DNA of 64,000 nt, taken from NCBI GenBank assembly GCA_963746265.1, contig CAVVAM010000011.1, positions 496,001 through 560,000 on the forward strand, written 5' to 3'. This document shows, piece after piece, positions 42,757 to 50,345 of the stretch. The translations under genes were made by a program, and so were the position numbers. Below the pieces are notes generated by a model. That model saw only the letters and a program-made list of their open reading frames with translations, did no database searches and had not been told where the DNA came from. Source of the DNA: Ilumatobacter sp963746265. Its GTDB lineage: Bacteria; Actinomycetota; Acidimicrobiia; Acidimicrobiales; Ilumatobacteraceae. Every line of letters begins with the position of its first letter. Position 1 is the stretch's first letter.

Positions 42757-42885
42757 CGCCGCCTTCCTGAGCGCAGCGGTGCGGTGTGGATGCGCCAACG
42801 CGGCGCACCTCGCGCTCGTCGGGAGTATCCGAGTCGGAACCGGCGGGGCGCACGACTCCGTGACCGAGTCGATCCGCCCGCCACC

Positions 42886-42921
42886 GGGTCACTCGGCGGG
42901 TCACTCGGCGGGTCACTCGGC
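42886..42921 (+). repeat. Three tandem copies of GGGTCACTCGGC
   Basis: Perfect 12-bp repeat, three copies, running across the 3' end of the DUF1801 gene (its stop lies in the third copy). The repeat would encode extra in-frame stops, so the protein end is unaffected. Confidence 0.85.
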
Positions 42922-43353
42922 CCAGGTCTCGTAGTTCTCCCGTATTCGAGCCACACCATCGGCCACGATGTCTTCGAGCACGTCGAGGTCGATGTCGGCG
43001 AGCTTGTTGATGTACAGGCAGCTCTTGCCGATCCGGTGCTTGCCGAGCCGGGCGAGTTGCTCACCGATGTCGTCGTAGCCCGGCAGGATGTAGACGACGA
43101 GGTTGGCCGTGCGAGGTGAGAACCCGGTGACGAGGAAGTCACCTTCGCGGCCCGTGTCGTAGCGGTAGTGGTACCGCCCGAACCCGATGATCGACGGCCC
43201 CCACATCTTCGGCGGGTAGCCGGTCACCCGGGTCATCATCTCGAGCAGCACCTCGGCATCCGCCCGGCGCACCGGGTGTTCGACGGCCGCGATGAACTCG
43301 GCCGGGTCGACGTCGGTCGGTTGCGTCGTGTTCTGCTGCTTTCTGGTCGCCAC
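42913..43353 (-). CDS. DUF1801-domain protein
   Basis: 146 aa. YdhG/DUF1801-like: DPAEFIAAVEHPVRRADAEV, GYPPKMWGPSIIGFGRYHYR, FLVTGFSPRTANLVVYILPG, then KSCLYINKLADIDL. Small single-domain cytoplasmic proteins with unknown biochemical role. GTG start with a TAGAGT box 6 nt upstream. Convergent with the DUF2510 gene. The stop is embedded in a triple 12-bp repeat. Confidence 0.88.
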   Translation of the reverse strand: MATRKQQNTTQPTDVDPAEFIAAVEHPVRRADAEVLLEMMTRVTGYPPKMWGPSIIGFGRYHYRYDTGREGDFLVTGFSPRTANLVVYILPGYDDIGEQLARLGKHRIGKSCLYINKLADIDLDVLEDIVADGVARIRENYETWAE

Positions 43354-43359
43354 GGTGCC

Positions 43360-43365
43360 ACTCTA
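43360..43365 (-). promoter_or_regulatory. -10 box (TAGAGT) of the DUF1801 gene
   Basis: TAGAGT (minus strand) 6 nt from the GTG at 43353. Confidence 0.5.
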
Positions 43366-43483
43366 CGGCGGCCCAGGTTCCGCTGAACGGGCGGGCACGC
43401 ACGCTCCACCGTGACGCGACGAGCCGCCGGCCGCACCACCCGTGGGGTGGCGCAACCGGCGGCTCGTCAGACGTCGGCGTCAG

Positions 43484-46459
43484 CTAGGGGACGTCGATCT
43501 CCACCAGCGTCAGACCGAGCAGACCGGCGTCTCCGCTGTGCGAGACCGCACCGAGGTACTGTCCCGTGGCCAAGCCGGCCCAGCTGGTCGTGACGGTGCC
43601 GGTGGCGCCCAGGTCGGCCGAGGCCGGCGCCGAGTCGATCGCCAGGGCGCCGGTTCCCGGCGTCAACGGCACGGCCCACGTGTCGACGGTGTAGGCCAAG
43701 GGGGCACTCGGGACCGACCAACCGTGGACGGCCAACGTGTATGTGTCGTCGGCCGGCAGGACGAGCTCGATCAGCTCGTCGGTGCCACCGTTGGTGCTCG
43801 CTGCGATGATCGCACCCGACGAGTCCGACAGGAACAGGTCGATGTCGTCATCGCCCGGGATCTCCAGCGCGATCCGGAGCAGCGCCGTGTCGGCCACGAC
43901 GAGGGGGTACAGGTCGACGCCGCCGGCGGGGCCGGGAGCGTCGTCACCGCTCGGGTACGCCTGGTCCGGGTCCTGGCCGATGGCGCCCGAGAGCTCCGTC
44001 GACGGAACCGGGCCGTGCGGGGCCGCCGAGTAGCTGCCGGTGTACCCGAACAGCACGTCGAAGCTCGCGGATCCGTCGGCGCCCGAGCCGGCAACCGCCG
44101 GTGGAGCATCGAACAGTGCACCCTTGACGGCGATCGGACTACGCACGTTGTAGTCGTAGCCCCGCAGCTCGAGCGAGCCGAAGCGCCATTCATCGACCGG
44201 TGCGCTGACGTTCGTGATCGTGATCTCGAGCGTCTGCGTTTCGCCCGGAGCGATCGTGAACCTGCTCGGTGACACCGTCACGCTGTAGCCGTCGGGCGCT
44301 GTGACCTTGGCCTTGTAGTCGACCACGTGGCCCTCGTGGGCCACGCTCGTGACGGTGCGGACGACCGTCTGGCTACCGGCCAGCTCGGCGACGCCGATCG
44401 ACGGGTAGTTGAGATCGCTCGCATCGGACGGAACTCCGAGGCCTTCGAGGAAGTCGCATGACCCGGGCGAGAAGACACCGAGGTCGGCCCCACAGGTGAA
44501 CGCGGCGTAGTCGAACAGTCCGGCGTCGTAGACGAGGCCGGGGTTGAACGCCGAGTTGTGTTCTTCGACGATGCCCGGATCGATCTCACCGGAGCCCATC
44601 TGGAACGGGTTGGCCCGTGTCACGCGGTCTTCGGTGCGGACCTTCGTGTTCGCCGTCGTCATGATCGCCGACTTCGCCGCAGCGGCGCTCCAGTCAGGAT
44701 GCGCCTGCTTGAGCAGGGCGAACAGACCGGCCACGTGCGGGCTCGACATCGACGTGCCCGAGATCGCCTGGAACGAATCGCCGAAGGCGTTCACGCCGGG
44801 CGCGTCGCCGGCCAGGATCTGATGACCGGGAGCGGTGATGTCGGGCTTGATGATGTCCGGCACGGGACCGTTCGGGCCACGCGACGAGAACCACGTCATC
44901 GACGGCGTTCCCTTGGCCCGGGTCTCCCTACCGGTGTTCCGGATCGCGACCTGCGGCGTCTTGCCGGCGGCCACCTGATCGTCGATGTACGTCTTCATCT
45001 TCTGGCCGTTCGTGAAATTGATGTGCACGGCCGGAACGGCATGCGTGTCGGTGAACAGGCTGTCGTTGTCGTCGAAGTTGTACAGCACCATGCCGACGGC
45101 GCCGGCCGCAGCGGCGTTGTCGCCCTTGGCGGCACGACCGATGGCCCCACGACGGCAGAGCACGACCTTGCCGTCGAGGCTGCCGGGAGCGAACGTGTCG
45201 GGGAGGCACAGCTCGTTGCCGTAGTCCTCGGCGTCGACGAAATCCGTCCGACCGAGCTCGGGGGTGAGCGAGGCGCCCTTGACGTTCGGTCCACCCTTGG
45301 CCCTGACCGTCCCGCGGTAGAACGGGGTCTGGGTGCTGGCGCCGACCGTGGTCAGCCACGGGGCGTTGCCGGGCGAACCGACGGTGTCGCCGCCGGGACC
45401 GCTGTTGCCGGCCGAGGTGGCCACGAACACACCGGCGTTGGCGGCGAACAGGAACGCGATGTCATCGCCACCGGTCGGAACGCTGGCGCCGCCACCGACC
45501 GAGTAGTTGATCACGTCGACGCCGTCGGTGACGGCCTGATCGATCGACGCGGCGAGGTCGGACGTGAACCCGCCCAGTGCTCCGAGGCCCTTGTAGGCGA
45601 TCACCCGGGCGCGCGGGGCGATGCCGGAGACCTCACCGAGATCCCGCCCGTACATGCTGGCCTCCACGCCGGCGTTACCGGCGGCCGTCGACGCCGTGTG
45701 CGTGCCGTGGCCGTCGTCGTCGCGTGCCGAGTCGTACTCCTCGGGGGTTGCGCCGATCAGCGCGCGATAGGTGTCGAGCATCTGGCGCGCGCCGAGCAAC
45801 TTGTTGTTGCACGTGAACGCCACGTCGTCGGGGTTGTGGGCCGTGTTGCCGAACTCGCAGTTCGGGCGGGAGTTGTCGAGCGGTTGGAGCGGGTGCGGTC
45901 CGTAGGATCCGTCGTCGGCAAAGCTCGGATGTTCGGGCCAGATCCCGTTGTCGATCACGCCGACGACGACGTCTTCGCCGGTCAGCCCGGACTTCCAGGC
46001 TCCGCCCCAGACGCCGAGCTCGAGATAGTCGTTGGGGCCCTCGTCGTAGTTGGTCGCCTGATGCAGCTCGTCCGGGAGGACCAGTGCGACCTTCGGGTTG
46101 GCCGCGAGCGTCTGGGCCTCTTCGTAGGTGATCGCCGCGGAGAACCCGTTGAGCGCGTTGGTGTACGTGTTGACCTTGTCGGACGCGTCGCCCCCGATGT
46201 CGGCGAGCACGTCGTTCTGCTCCGCCTCGAGGTCGGCCGCGATGCCGTCGGCCGCCGGAGTGTCGAGGCCGTCCTGGCCGACGGTGACGACGACCGGATC
46301 CTCCTCCATCACCACGATGTAGCTGCCGGTCTCGCTCTCGACGACGTCTTTGGATCCGTCGTCGGGTTCGAGGACGAGTTCCTCCGCAGAGGCCCCCGCA
46401 CCGAAGGTCGCGGCGGCAGTGGCGAGTGCGGTCACCAACACCAATGATCGTTTCAACAT
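43484..46459 (-). CDS. Secreted subtilisin-like (S8) protease with PA domain
   Basis: 991 aa. Signal peptide (1-25, LKRSLVLVTALATAAATFGA), inhibitor I9 propeptide (about 46-133), S8 catalytic domain with Asp170 (VVGVIDNGIWP), His251 (DDDGHGTHT), oxyanion Asn352 (TSAGNSGPG) and Ser570 (ISGTSMSSPHVAGL). A PA domain is inserted between His and Ser (about 390-510). After the catalytic domain come an Fn3-like segment (about 700-760, ending LEITITNV) and a pre-peptidase-type beta domain (about 860-950, LVLPADDTYTLAVHGW). Exported protease, perhaps for protein scavenging. ATG at 46459 preferred because the signal peptide begins there; the longer frame starts at 46522. Confidence 0.93.
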   Translation of the reverse strand: MLKRSLVLVTALATAAATFGAGASAEELVLEPDDGSKDVVESETGSYIVVMEEDPVVVTVGQDGLDTPAADGIAADLEAEQNDVLADIGGDASDKVNTYTNALNGFSAAITYEEAQTLAANPKVALVLPDELHQATNYDEGPNDYLELGVWGGAWKSGLTGEDVVVGVIDNGIWPEHPSFADDGSYGPHPLQPLDNSRPNCEFGNTAHNPDDVAFTCNNKLLGARQMLDTYRALIGATPEEYDSARDDDGHGTHTASTAAGNAGVEASMYGRDLGEVSGIAPRARVIAYKGLGALGGFTSDLAASIDQAVTDGVDVINYSVGGGASVPTGGDDIAFLFAANAGVFVATSAGNSGPGGDTVGSPGNAPWLTTVGASTQTPFYRGTVRAKGGPNVKGASLTPELGRTDFVDAEDYGNELCLPDTFAPGSLDGKVVLCRRGAIGRAAKGDNAAAAGAVGMVLYNFDDNDSLFTDTHAVPAVHINFTNGQKMKTYIDDQVAAGKTPQVAIRNTGRETRAKGTPSMTWFSSRGPNGPVPDIIKPDITAPGHQILAGDAPGVNAFGDSFQAISGTSMSSPHVAGLFALLKQAHPDWSAAAAKSAIMTTANTKVRTEDRVTRANPFQMGSGEIDPGIVEEHNSAFNPGLVYDAGLFDYAAFTCGADLGVFSPGSCDFLEGLGVPSDASDLNYPSIGVAELAGSQTVVRTVTSVAHEGHVVDYKAKVTAPDGYSVTVSPSRFTIAPGETQTLEITITNVSAPVDEWRFGSLELRGYDYNVRSPIAVKGALFDAPPAVAGSGADGSASFDVLFGYTGSYSAAPHGPVPSTELSGAIGQDPDQAYPSGDDAPGPAGGVDLYPLVVADTALLRIALEIPGDDDIDLFLSDSSGAIIAASTNGGTDELIELVLPADDTYTLAVHGWSVPSAPLAYTVDTWAVPLTPGTGALAIDSAPASADLGATGTVTTSWAGLATGQYLGAVSHSGDAGLLGLTLVEIDVP

Positions 46460-46611
46460 CTGGGACCCCCAAAGATCCGTTCGGAAACAGCCCCGCTGGC
46501 TGCTGGAGGCGACCATAGCCAACGGCGGGTGGCAGCCACAAGAGCTGGAGTACGTGCACGAACACAGCTCGACGGCACAACCCTTCCGACGTCCACCGCA
46601 AGGCGGAACGA

Positions 46612-46638
46612 TCGAGCCGGTCGCGTCGACCGGTTCGA
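46612..46638 (-). terminator. Hairpin downstream of the sulfatase gene
   Basis: 12-bp stem with one G-U pair and a 3-nt loop, just past the sulfatase stop on the minus strand; a short mixed T segment (ATCGTT) follows. Likely ends the deaminase-sulfatase transcript before the protease promoter. Confidence 0.5.
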
Positions 46639-46654
46639 GCAGGCGCCGAATCGG

Positions 46655-48187
46655 TTACCGCAGACCCAGCCGAGCCAGCTGATGAGCGGGCGCCTCGACG
46701 GTCGTCAGAGCATGACGGAGGAGTTCCGTCGCGTCGGCCTCGGCGGCCGATCCCACCAGGTTCGTCCGCTCCGTCGGGTCCTCGGCGTCGTAGAGGTGGT
46801 GGTCGTCGACCGGCATGCCGTACGCCCAGAAGGGGAGCGGGTCGCCGGGTGCGAAGGGCTGTCGGATGACGGGAGCCGTCGCTCCGGGCATCCGACCCAG
46901 CGTGGCCCGATCGTCGGGACGCGGGAATCGGTACTCGGGGGCCGCATGCCAGATCGGCATCGAACTCCACCGGTTCGACCACATCTCGAGCGGGAACCCG
47001 TCGCCGACCGCGGAGCGGCCGTACGTCCGTTGCTCGTCGATGACGTAGACGTGCCGGCTCCAGTAGCCGCAGAGCAGGTGTTCGCGGACCGTGGTGCGCG
47101 ACCCGTCGAGGATCGGGACGAGCGAGTGCCCGTGCGTGACGTGTTCGGGCTCGACCCCGAACACGTCGCAGAGTGTCGCGTGCAGATCGACGGTCGTGGT
47201 CAACGCACTCGACCGACCCGGGTCGGTACCCGGCCAGCGGATCATCAGCGGAACGTGACCGAGCTCGCGCCAGATCGGGGAGCCGGGCTTGCCGAACGTG
47301 TCGTGCTCGCCGAGGTAGTGCCCGTGGTCGGTGCACAAGATCACCGCGACGTCGTCGCCGGCGGCCGACAGGTCGTCGATCGCGTCGAGCGCCGTGCCGA
47401 ACCAGTGGTCGATCATCGACAGCTTGGCCCCGTAGTTCGACCGGATGTGAGCGGCGTCGCGGTCGGTCACGACCCCGCGGGCGATCGCGTCGACCGCGTA
47501 CGGGGGCCAGATCAGACGGTCGCCCTCCCAGTCGGGGTCGTACATCGACGCCCACGGCTCCGGGGTGTCGAACGGCTCGTGCGGGTCGAACTCGTCGATC
47601 AACAGGAGGAACGAGTCGTGGTGCGGCGCATCGCGGCGCAGCCACTCGGTGGCCGCCCGCATCGTGCGTGGTCCGGGGAAGTCGGACTCGTCACGGAACC
47701 AGGTTCGGCTGTCGTCGTATCGGTGCGGACGGTGCGCGGCCGCGGCCGGCAGCGCCGGCGCGCCGATCCACGACGGATCGGCCCGGGTTCGCCACGGGTC
47801 GTTCTCGTGCCCCCTGAGGTAGTCCCATGCGGTGAAGTCACCGTGGTAGTTCTCGCCTCCGGTCTCGAACAGGTGCGGATGATCGGAGACGAGCACCGTC
47901 GTGACGCCCCGCCGTCGCAGCTCGGTGGTGATCGCTTCCTCCCACACCTCGATCGACCCCCACGGCCGCCACAGGAAGTCGAGCGCGCCGACGAGCAGGT
48001 CGTGACGAGCCGGCATGCAGGGCAGCGATCCGGCGTGGTGCCGATCGAACACTGTCGCCGTCGCCGCGAACCGGTCGAGATTGGGGGTGTCGAACTCGTC
48101 ACCACCGTACGCGCCGAGCAGGTGGCGGTTGAGGCTGTCCAGCAGCACGACGACGATCTTCGAGGGCCGATCGGGCGTCGGGCTCAC
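46655..48187 (-). CDS. Type I sulfatase (formylglycine-dependent)
   Basis: 510 aa. Metal-binding LLDSLNRHLLGAYGG, sulfatase motif CMPAR at Cys57 (CXPXR), the residue converted to formylglycine, then CTDHGHYLGEHDTFGKPG (metal-ligand Asp/His) and typical C-terminal beta domain. Hydrolyses sulfate esters; no signal peptide visible, so cytoplasmic substrate or unrecognised export. The Ala in CXPXR replaces the more common Ser. GTG start overlapping the stop of the dCMP deaminase gene (GTGA), so the two are one operon, an unusual pairing. No maturase (FGE or anSME) in the window. Confidence 0.9.
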   Translation of the reverse strand: MSPTPDRPSKIVVVLLDSLNRHLLGAYGGDEFDTPNLDRFAATATVFDRHHAGSLPCMPARHDLLVGALDFLWRPWGSIEVWEEAITTELRRRGVTTVLVSDHPHLFETGGENYHGDFTAWDYLRGHENDPWRTRADPSWIGAPALPAAAAHRPHRYDDSRTWFRDESDFPGPRTMRAATEWLRRDAPHHDSFLLLIDEFDPHEPFDTPEPWASMYDPDWEGDRLIWPPYAVDAIARGVVTDRDAAHIRSNYGAKLSMIDHWFGTALDAIDDLSAAGDDVAVILCTDHGHYLGEHDTFGKPGSPIWRELGHVPLMIRWPGTDPGRSSALTTTVDLHATLCDVFGVEPEHVTHGHSLVPILDGSRTTVREHLLCGYWSRHVYVIDEQRTYGRSAVGDGFPLEMWSNRWSSMPIWHAAPEYRFPRPDDRATLGRMPGATAPVIRQPFAPGDPLPFWAYGMPVDDHHLYDAEDPTERTNLVGSAAEADATELLRHALTTVEAPAHQLARLGLR

Positions 48188-48684
48188 GTGAACTCGACGA
48201 TCTCGTACTCGGTCGGCACGTGCTCGACGTGCAGTCGCTCCTGGAGTCTGCGGTAGTCGTCGGCGACACGCTGGTCGGGTCGCCACGACCGCGCGTAGAC
48301 GACCTTCTCGACGCCGGCCTGGATGAGCTCCTTGCTGCACGAGAAGCATGGCTGATCGGTCGTGTACACCGTGGTGCCGTCGGTCGAGGCCCCGTACCGG
48401 CCCGCGGTGAGGAGTGCGTTCGCCTCGGCATGGACGCAGATGCAGAGGTCGTAGGCCGTGCCGGGCTCGAACGAGGAGCGGTCGGCGCACCGCAGGCAGC
48501 CACCGTCGAGGCAGTTGGGGAGCCCCTCCGGCGTACCGTTGTACCCGGTGGCGATGACCCGATCCCCCTTCACGAGGATCGCGCCGACCTTGCGGCCACG
48601 GCAGTTCGCCCGCCGTGCCGCGGTGAACGCCAGCGCCAGGTAGTAGTCGTCGCGCGCGGGGACCTCGGGCGCCTCGTCATCCAT
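48184..48684 (-). CDS. Deoxycytidylate (dCMP) deaminase
   Basis: 166 aa zinc deaminase: zinc and catalytic residues in CVHAEANALLTAG and TDQPCFSCSKELIQAG. The insertion region with NCLDGGCLRCADRSSF is typical of dCMP/ComE-type deaminases. Converts dCMP to dUMP for thymidylate synthesis. ATG start with a TACGGT box 8 nt upstream. First gene of a two-gene unit with the sulfatase, and divergent from fba with 36 bp between starts. Confidence 0.93.
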   Translation of the reverse strand: MDDEAPEVPARDDYYLALAFTAARRANCRGRKVGAILVKGDRVIATGYNGTPEGLPNCLDGGCLRCADRSSFEPGTAYDLCICVHAEANALLTAGRYGASTDGTTVYTTDQPCFSCSKELIQAGVEKVVYARSWRPDQRVADDYRRLQERLHVEHVPTEYEIVEFT

Positions 48685-48692
48685 CGGGCGCC

Positions 48693-48698
48693 ACCGTA
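48693..48698 (-). promoter_or_regulatory. -10 box (TACGGT) of the dCMP deaminase gene
   Basis: TACGGT (minus strand) 8 nt from the ATG at 48684. Confidence 0.45.
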
Positions 48699-48708
48699 TC
48701 CAGATCGC

Positions 48709-48714
48709 TACGAT
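48709..48714 (+). promoter_or_regulatory. -10 box (TACGAT) of fba
   Basis: TACGAT 6 nt before the ATG at 48721; back to back with the deaminase -10 box, 10 bp apart. Confidence 0.5.
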
Positions 48715-48720
48715 CGGCTC

Positions 48721-49800
48721 ATGACCGAACCTCGCAACGACTTCGCACCTGGCGTCATCACCGGCTCGGAGGTGCAGGAGATCTTCGCGCTGGCCAAGGC
48801 GAACGGCTTCGCGCTCCCCGCTGCGAACTGCATCGGGTCGAACTCGATGAACGCGGCGATGGAGACGGCCGCCAAGCTCAACTCGCCCGTCATCATCCAG
48901 TTCTCGAACAGCGGTGGTGCGTTCGTCGCCGGGAAGGGGATCGGCGTCGAGTCGCACGAGGCTTCGGTGCTCGGATCGTTGGCCGGCGCCGATCACGTCA
49001 ATCGGCTCGCCGCCGCGTACGGGGCGCGCGTGATCCTGCACACCGACCACTGCGCCAAGAAGCTGCTGCCGTGGGTCGACGGCCTGCTCGCCGAGGGCGA
49101 GCGGCATTTCGCCGAGACCGGCAAGCCTCTGTTCAGCTCGCACATGCTCGATCTGTCCGAGGAACCCCTGGAGGAGAACGTCGAGACGTGCAAGCGTTAC
49201 CTCGAACGCATGTCGGCGATCGACATGACGCTCGAGATGGAGCTCGGGATCACGGGCGGCGAGGAGGACGGTGTCGACAACACCGACGCCGACGCGAGCG
49301 ATCTGTACACCAAGCCCGAAGAGGTGGCGTACGTGTACGAGGAGCTGATGAAGGTGAGCGACAAGTTCACGGTCGCTGCCGCGTTCGGCAACGTCCACGG
49401 GGTGTACAAGCCCGGCAACGTCAAGTTGACGCCGACGATCCTGCGCGACTCGCAGGAGTACATCCGGGCCAAGTACGACACCGGTGACCAACCGGTCGAT
49501 TTCGTGTTCCACGGCGGCTCGGGCTCGTCGGCCGCCGAGATCGCCGAGGCGATCAGCTACGGCGTGGTGAAGATGAACATCGACACCGATCTGCAGTGGG
49601 CGTTCTGGGACGGCGTGCGCGCATACGAAGCCGACCATCACGACTACCTGCAGGGGCAGATCGGCAACCCCGACGGCGACGACCAACCCAACAAGAAGCA
49701 GTACGACCCGCGTGCTTGGCTGCGCGCGGGCGAGGTGTCGTTCGTGGCCCGCCTCGAGCAGGCGTTCCGGGAGCTGAACAACGTCGGCACACTCGCCTGA
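48721..49800 (+). CDS. fba: Class II fructose-bisphosphate aldolase
   Basis: 359 aa, FbaA-type. Zinc and substrate motifs: VILHTDHCAKKLLPW, LEMELGITGGEEDGVDN (Zn-ligand region), AAFGNVHGVYKPGNVKL, DFVFHGGSGSSAAEI and GVVKMNIDTDLQWAFW. Cleaves fructose 1,6-bisphosphate to DHAP and glyceraldehyde 3-phosphate in glycolysis and gluconeogenesis. Monocistronic, leaderless ATG. The following 100 bp hold a short direct repeat, then the SSB-like gene. Confidence 0.96.
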   Translation: MTEPRNDFAPGVITGSEVQEIFALAKANGFALPAANCIGSNSMNAAMETAAKLNSPVIIQFSNSGGAFVAGKGIGVESHEASVLGSLAGADHVNRLAAAYGARVILHTDHCAKKLLPWVDGLLAEGERHFAETGKPLFSSHMLDLSEEPLEENVETCKRYLERMSAIDMTLEMELGITGGEEDGVDNTDADASDLYTKPEEVAYVYEELMKVSDKFTVAAAFGNVHGVYKPGNVKLTPTILRDSQEYIRAKYDTGDQPVDFVFHGGSGSSAAEIAEAISYGVVKMNIDTDLQWAFWDGVRAYEADHHDYLQGQIGNPDGDDQPNKKQYDPRAWLRAGEVSFVARLEQAFRELNNVGTLA

Positions 49801-49815
49801 GCGCTCGTCCGGCCG

Positions 49816-49847
49816 CGCTGCCACACCCCACCCGCTGCCACACCCCA
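49816..49847 (+). repeat. Direct repeat of CGCTGCCACACCCCA
   Basis: Two identical 15-bp copies (49816-49830 and 49833-49847), 2 bp apart, between fba and the SSB-like gene. Could be a regulatory site for the latter. Confidence 0.75.
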
Positions 49848-49904
49848 TCCGTAGAGTCGGCCACGCCGGCTTCCCCTCCAGAACGCGGATCTGAAGGGAC
49901 AGTG

Positions 49905-50255
49905 ATGGACACGAACAACATGGTGCTGCTGCGTGGCACCCTGACGGGCGACCCGGTGGTGCGCGAGCTGCCGTCCGGTGAGGCGGTGACCCAGGTGGAG
50001 CTGACGACCCGGGTCGATGGCCGGGCGATCTCGGTGCCGGTGGCGGTACATCACCTGACCGTGACCGCAGGTGCGGGCGATGTCGTGGTGGTGACCGGTT
50101 ACGTGAGCCGGCGGTTCTTCCGGGCCGGCGGCATGACCCAGAGTCGAACCGAGGTGATCGCGACCGAGGTCGTCAGAGCAACCCGGAAGCGCACCGTCGA
50201 GCGAGTCATCGACGGCGTGCTCGACCTGCTCGCGAACTCGCGAACGTCGAGGTGA
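49905..50255 (+). CDS. Single-stranded DNA-binding-like protein (OB fold)
   Basis: 116 aa. SSB-like start MDTNNMVLLRGTLTGDPVVRE, VTQVELTTR and DVVVVTGYVSRRFFRAGG fit an SSB OB fold, but the protein is short and lacks the Gly-rich linker and acidic DDDIPF-type tail of housekeeping SSB, ending instead in a basic helix (RKRTVERVIDGVLDLLANSR). Probably an accessory ssDNA-binding protein. ATG start with an AAGGGA Shine-Dalgarno, not leaderless; a TAGAGT box lies 48 nt upstream. Confidence 0.78.
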   Translation: MDTNNMVLLRGTLTGDPVVRELPSGEAVTQVELTTRVDGRAISVPVAVHHLTVTAGAGDVVVVTGYVSRRFFRAGGMTQSRTEVIATEVVRATRKRTVERVIDGVLDLLANSRTSR

Positions 50256-50345
50256 CGGACGAATCCCGGGCGTGATGCCAAGTCATGTGACGAACACGTT
50301 ACGATTCGCCCACGCCTGTGCGGACGGGCCGAAGACAAGGACGTG

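Noticed and set aside
44558..46447. 629-codon frame antisense to the protease
   Set aside because: The sense strand has a full S8 protease with a catalytic triad; the antisense product is Val/Gly/Arg-rich without motif.
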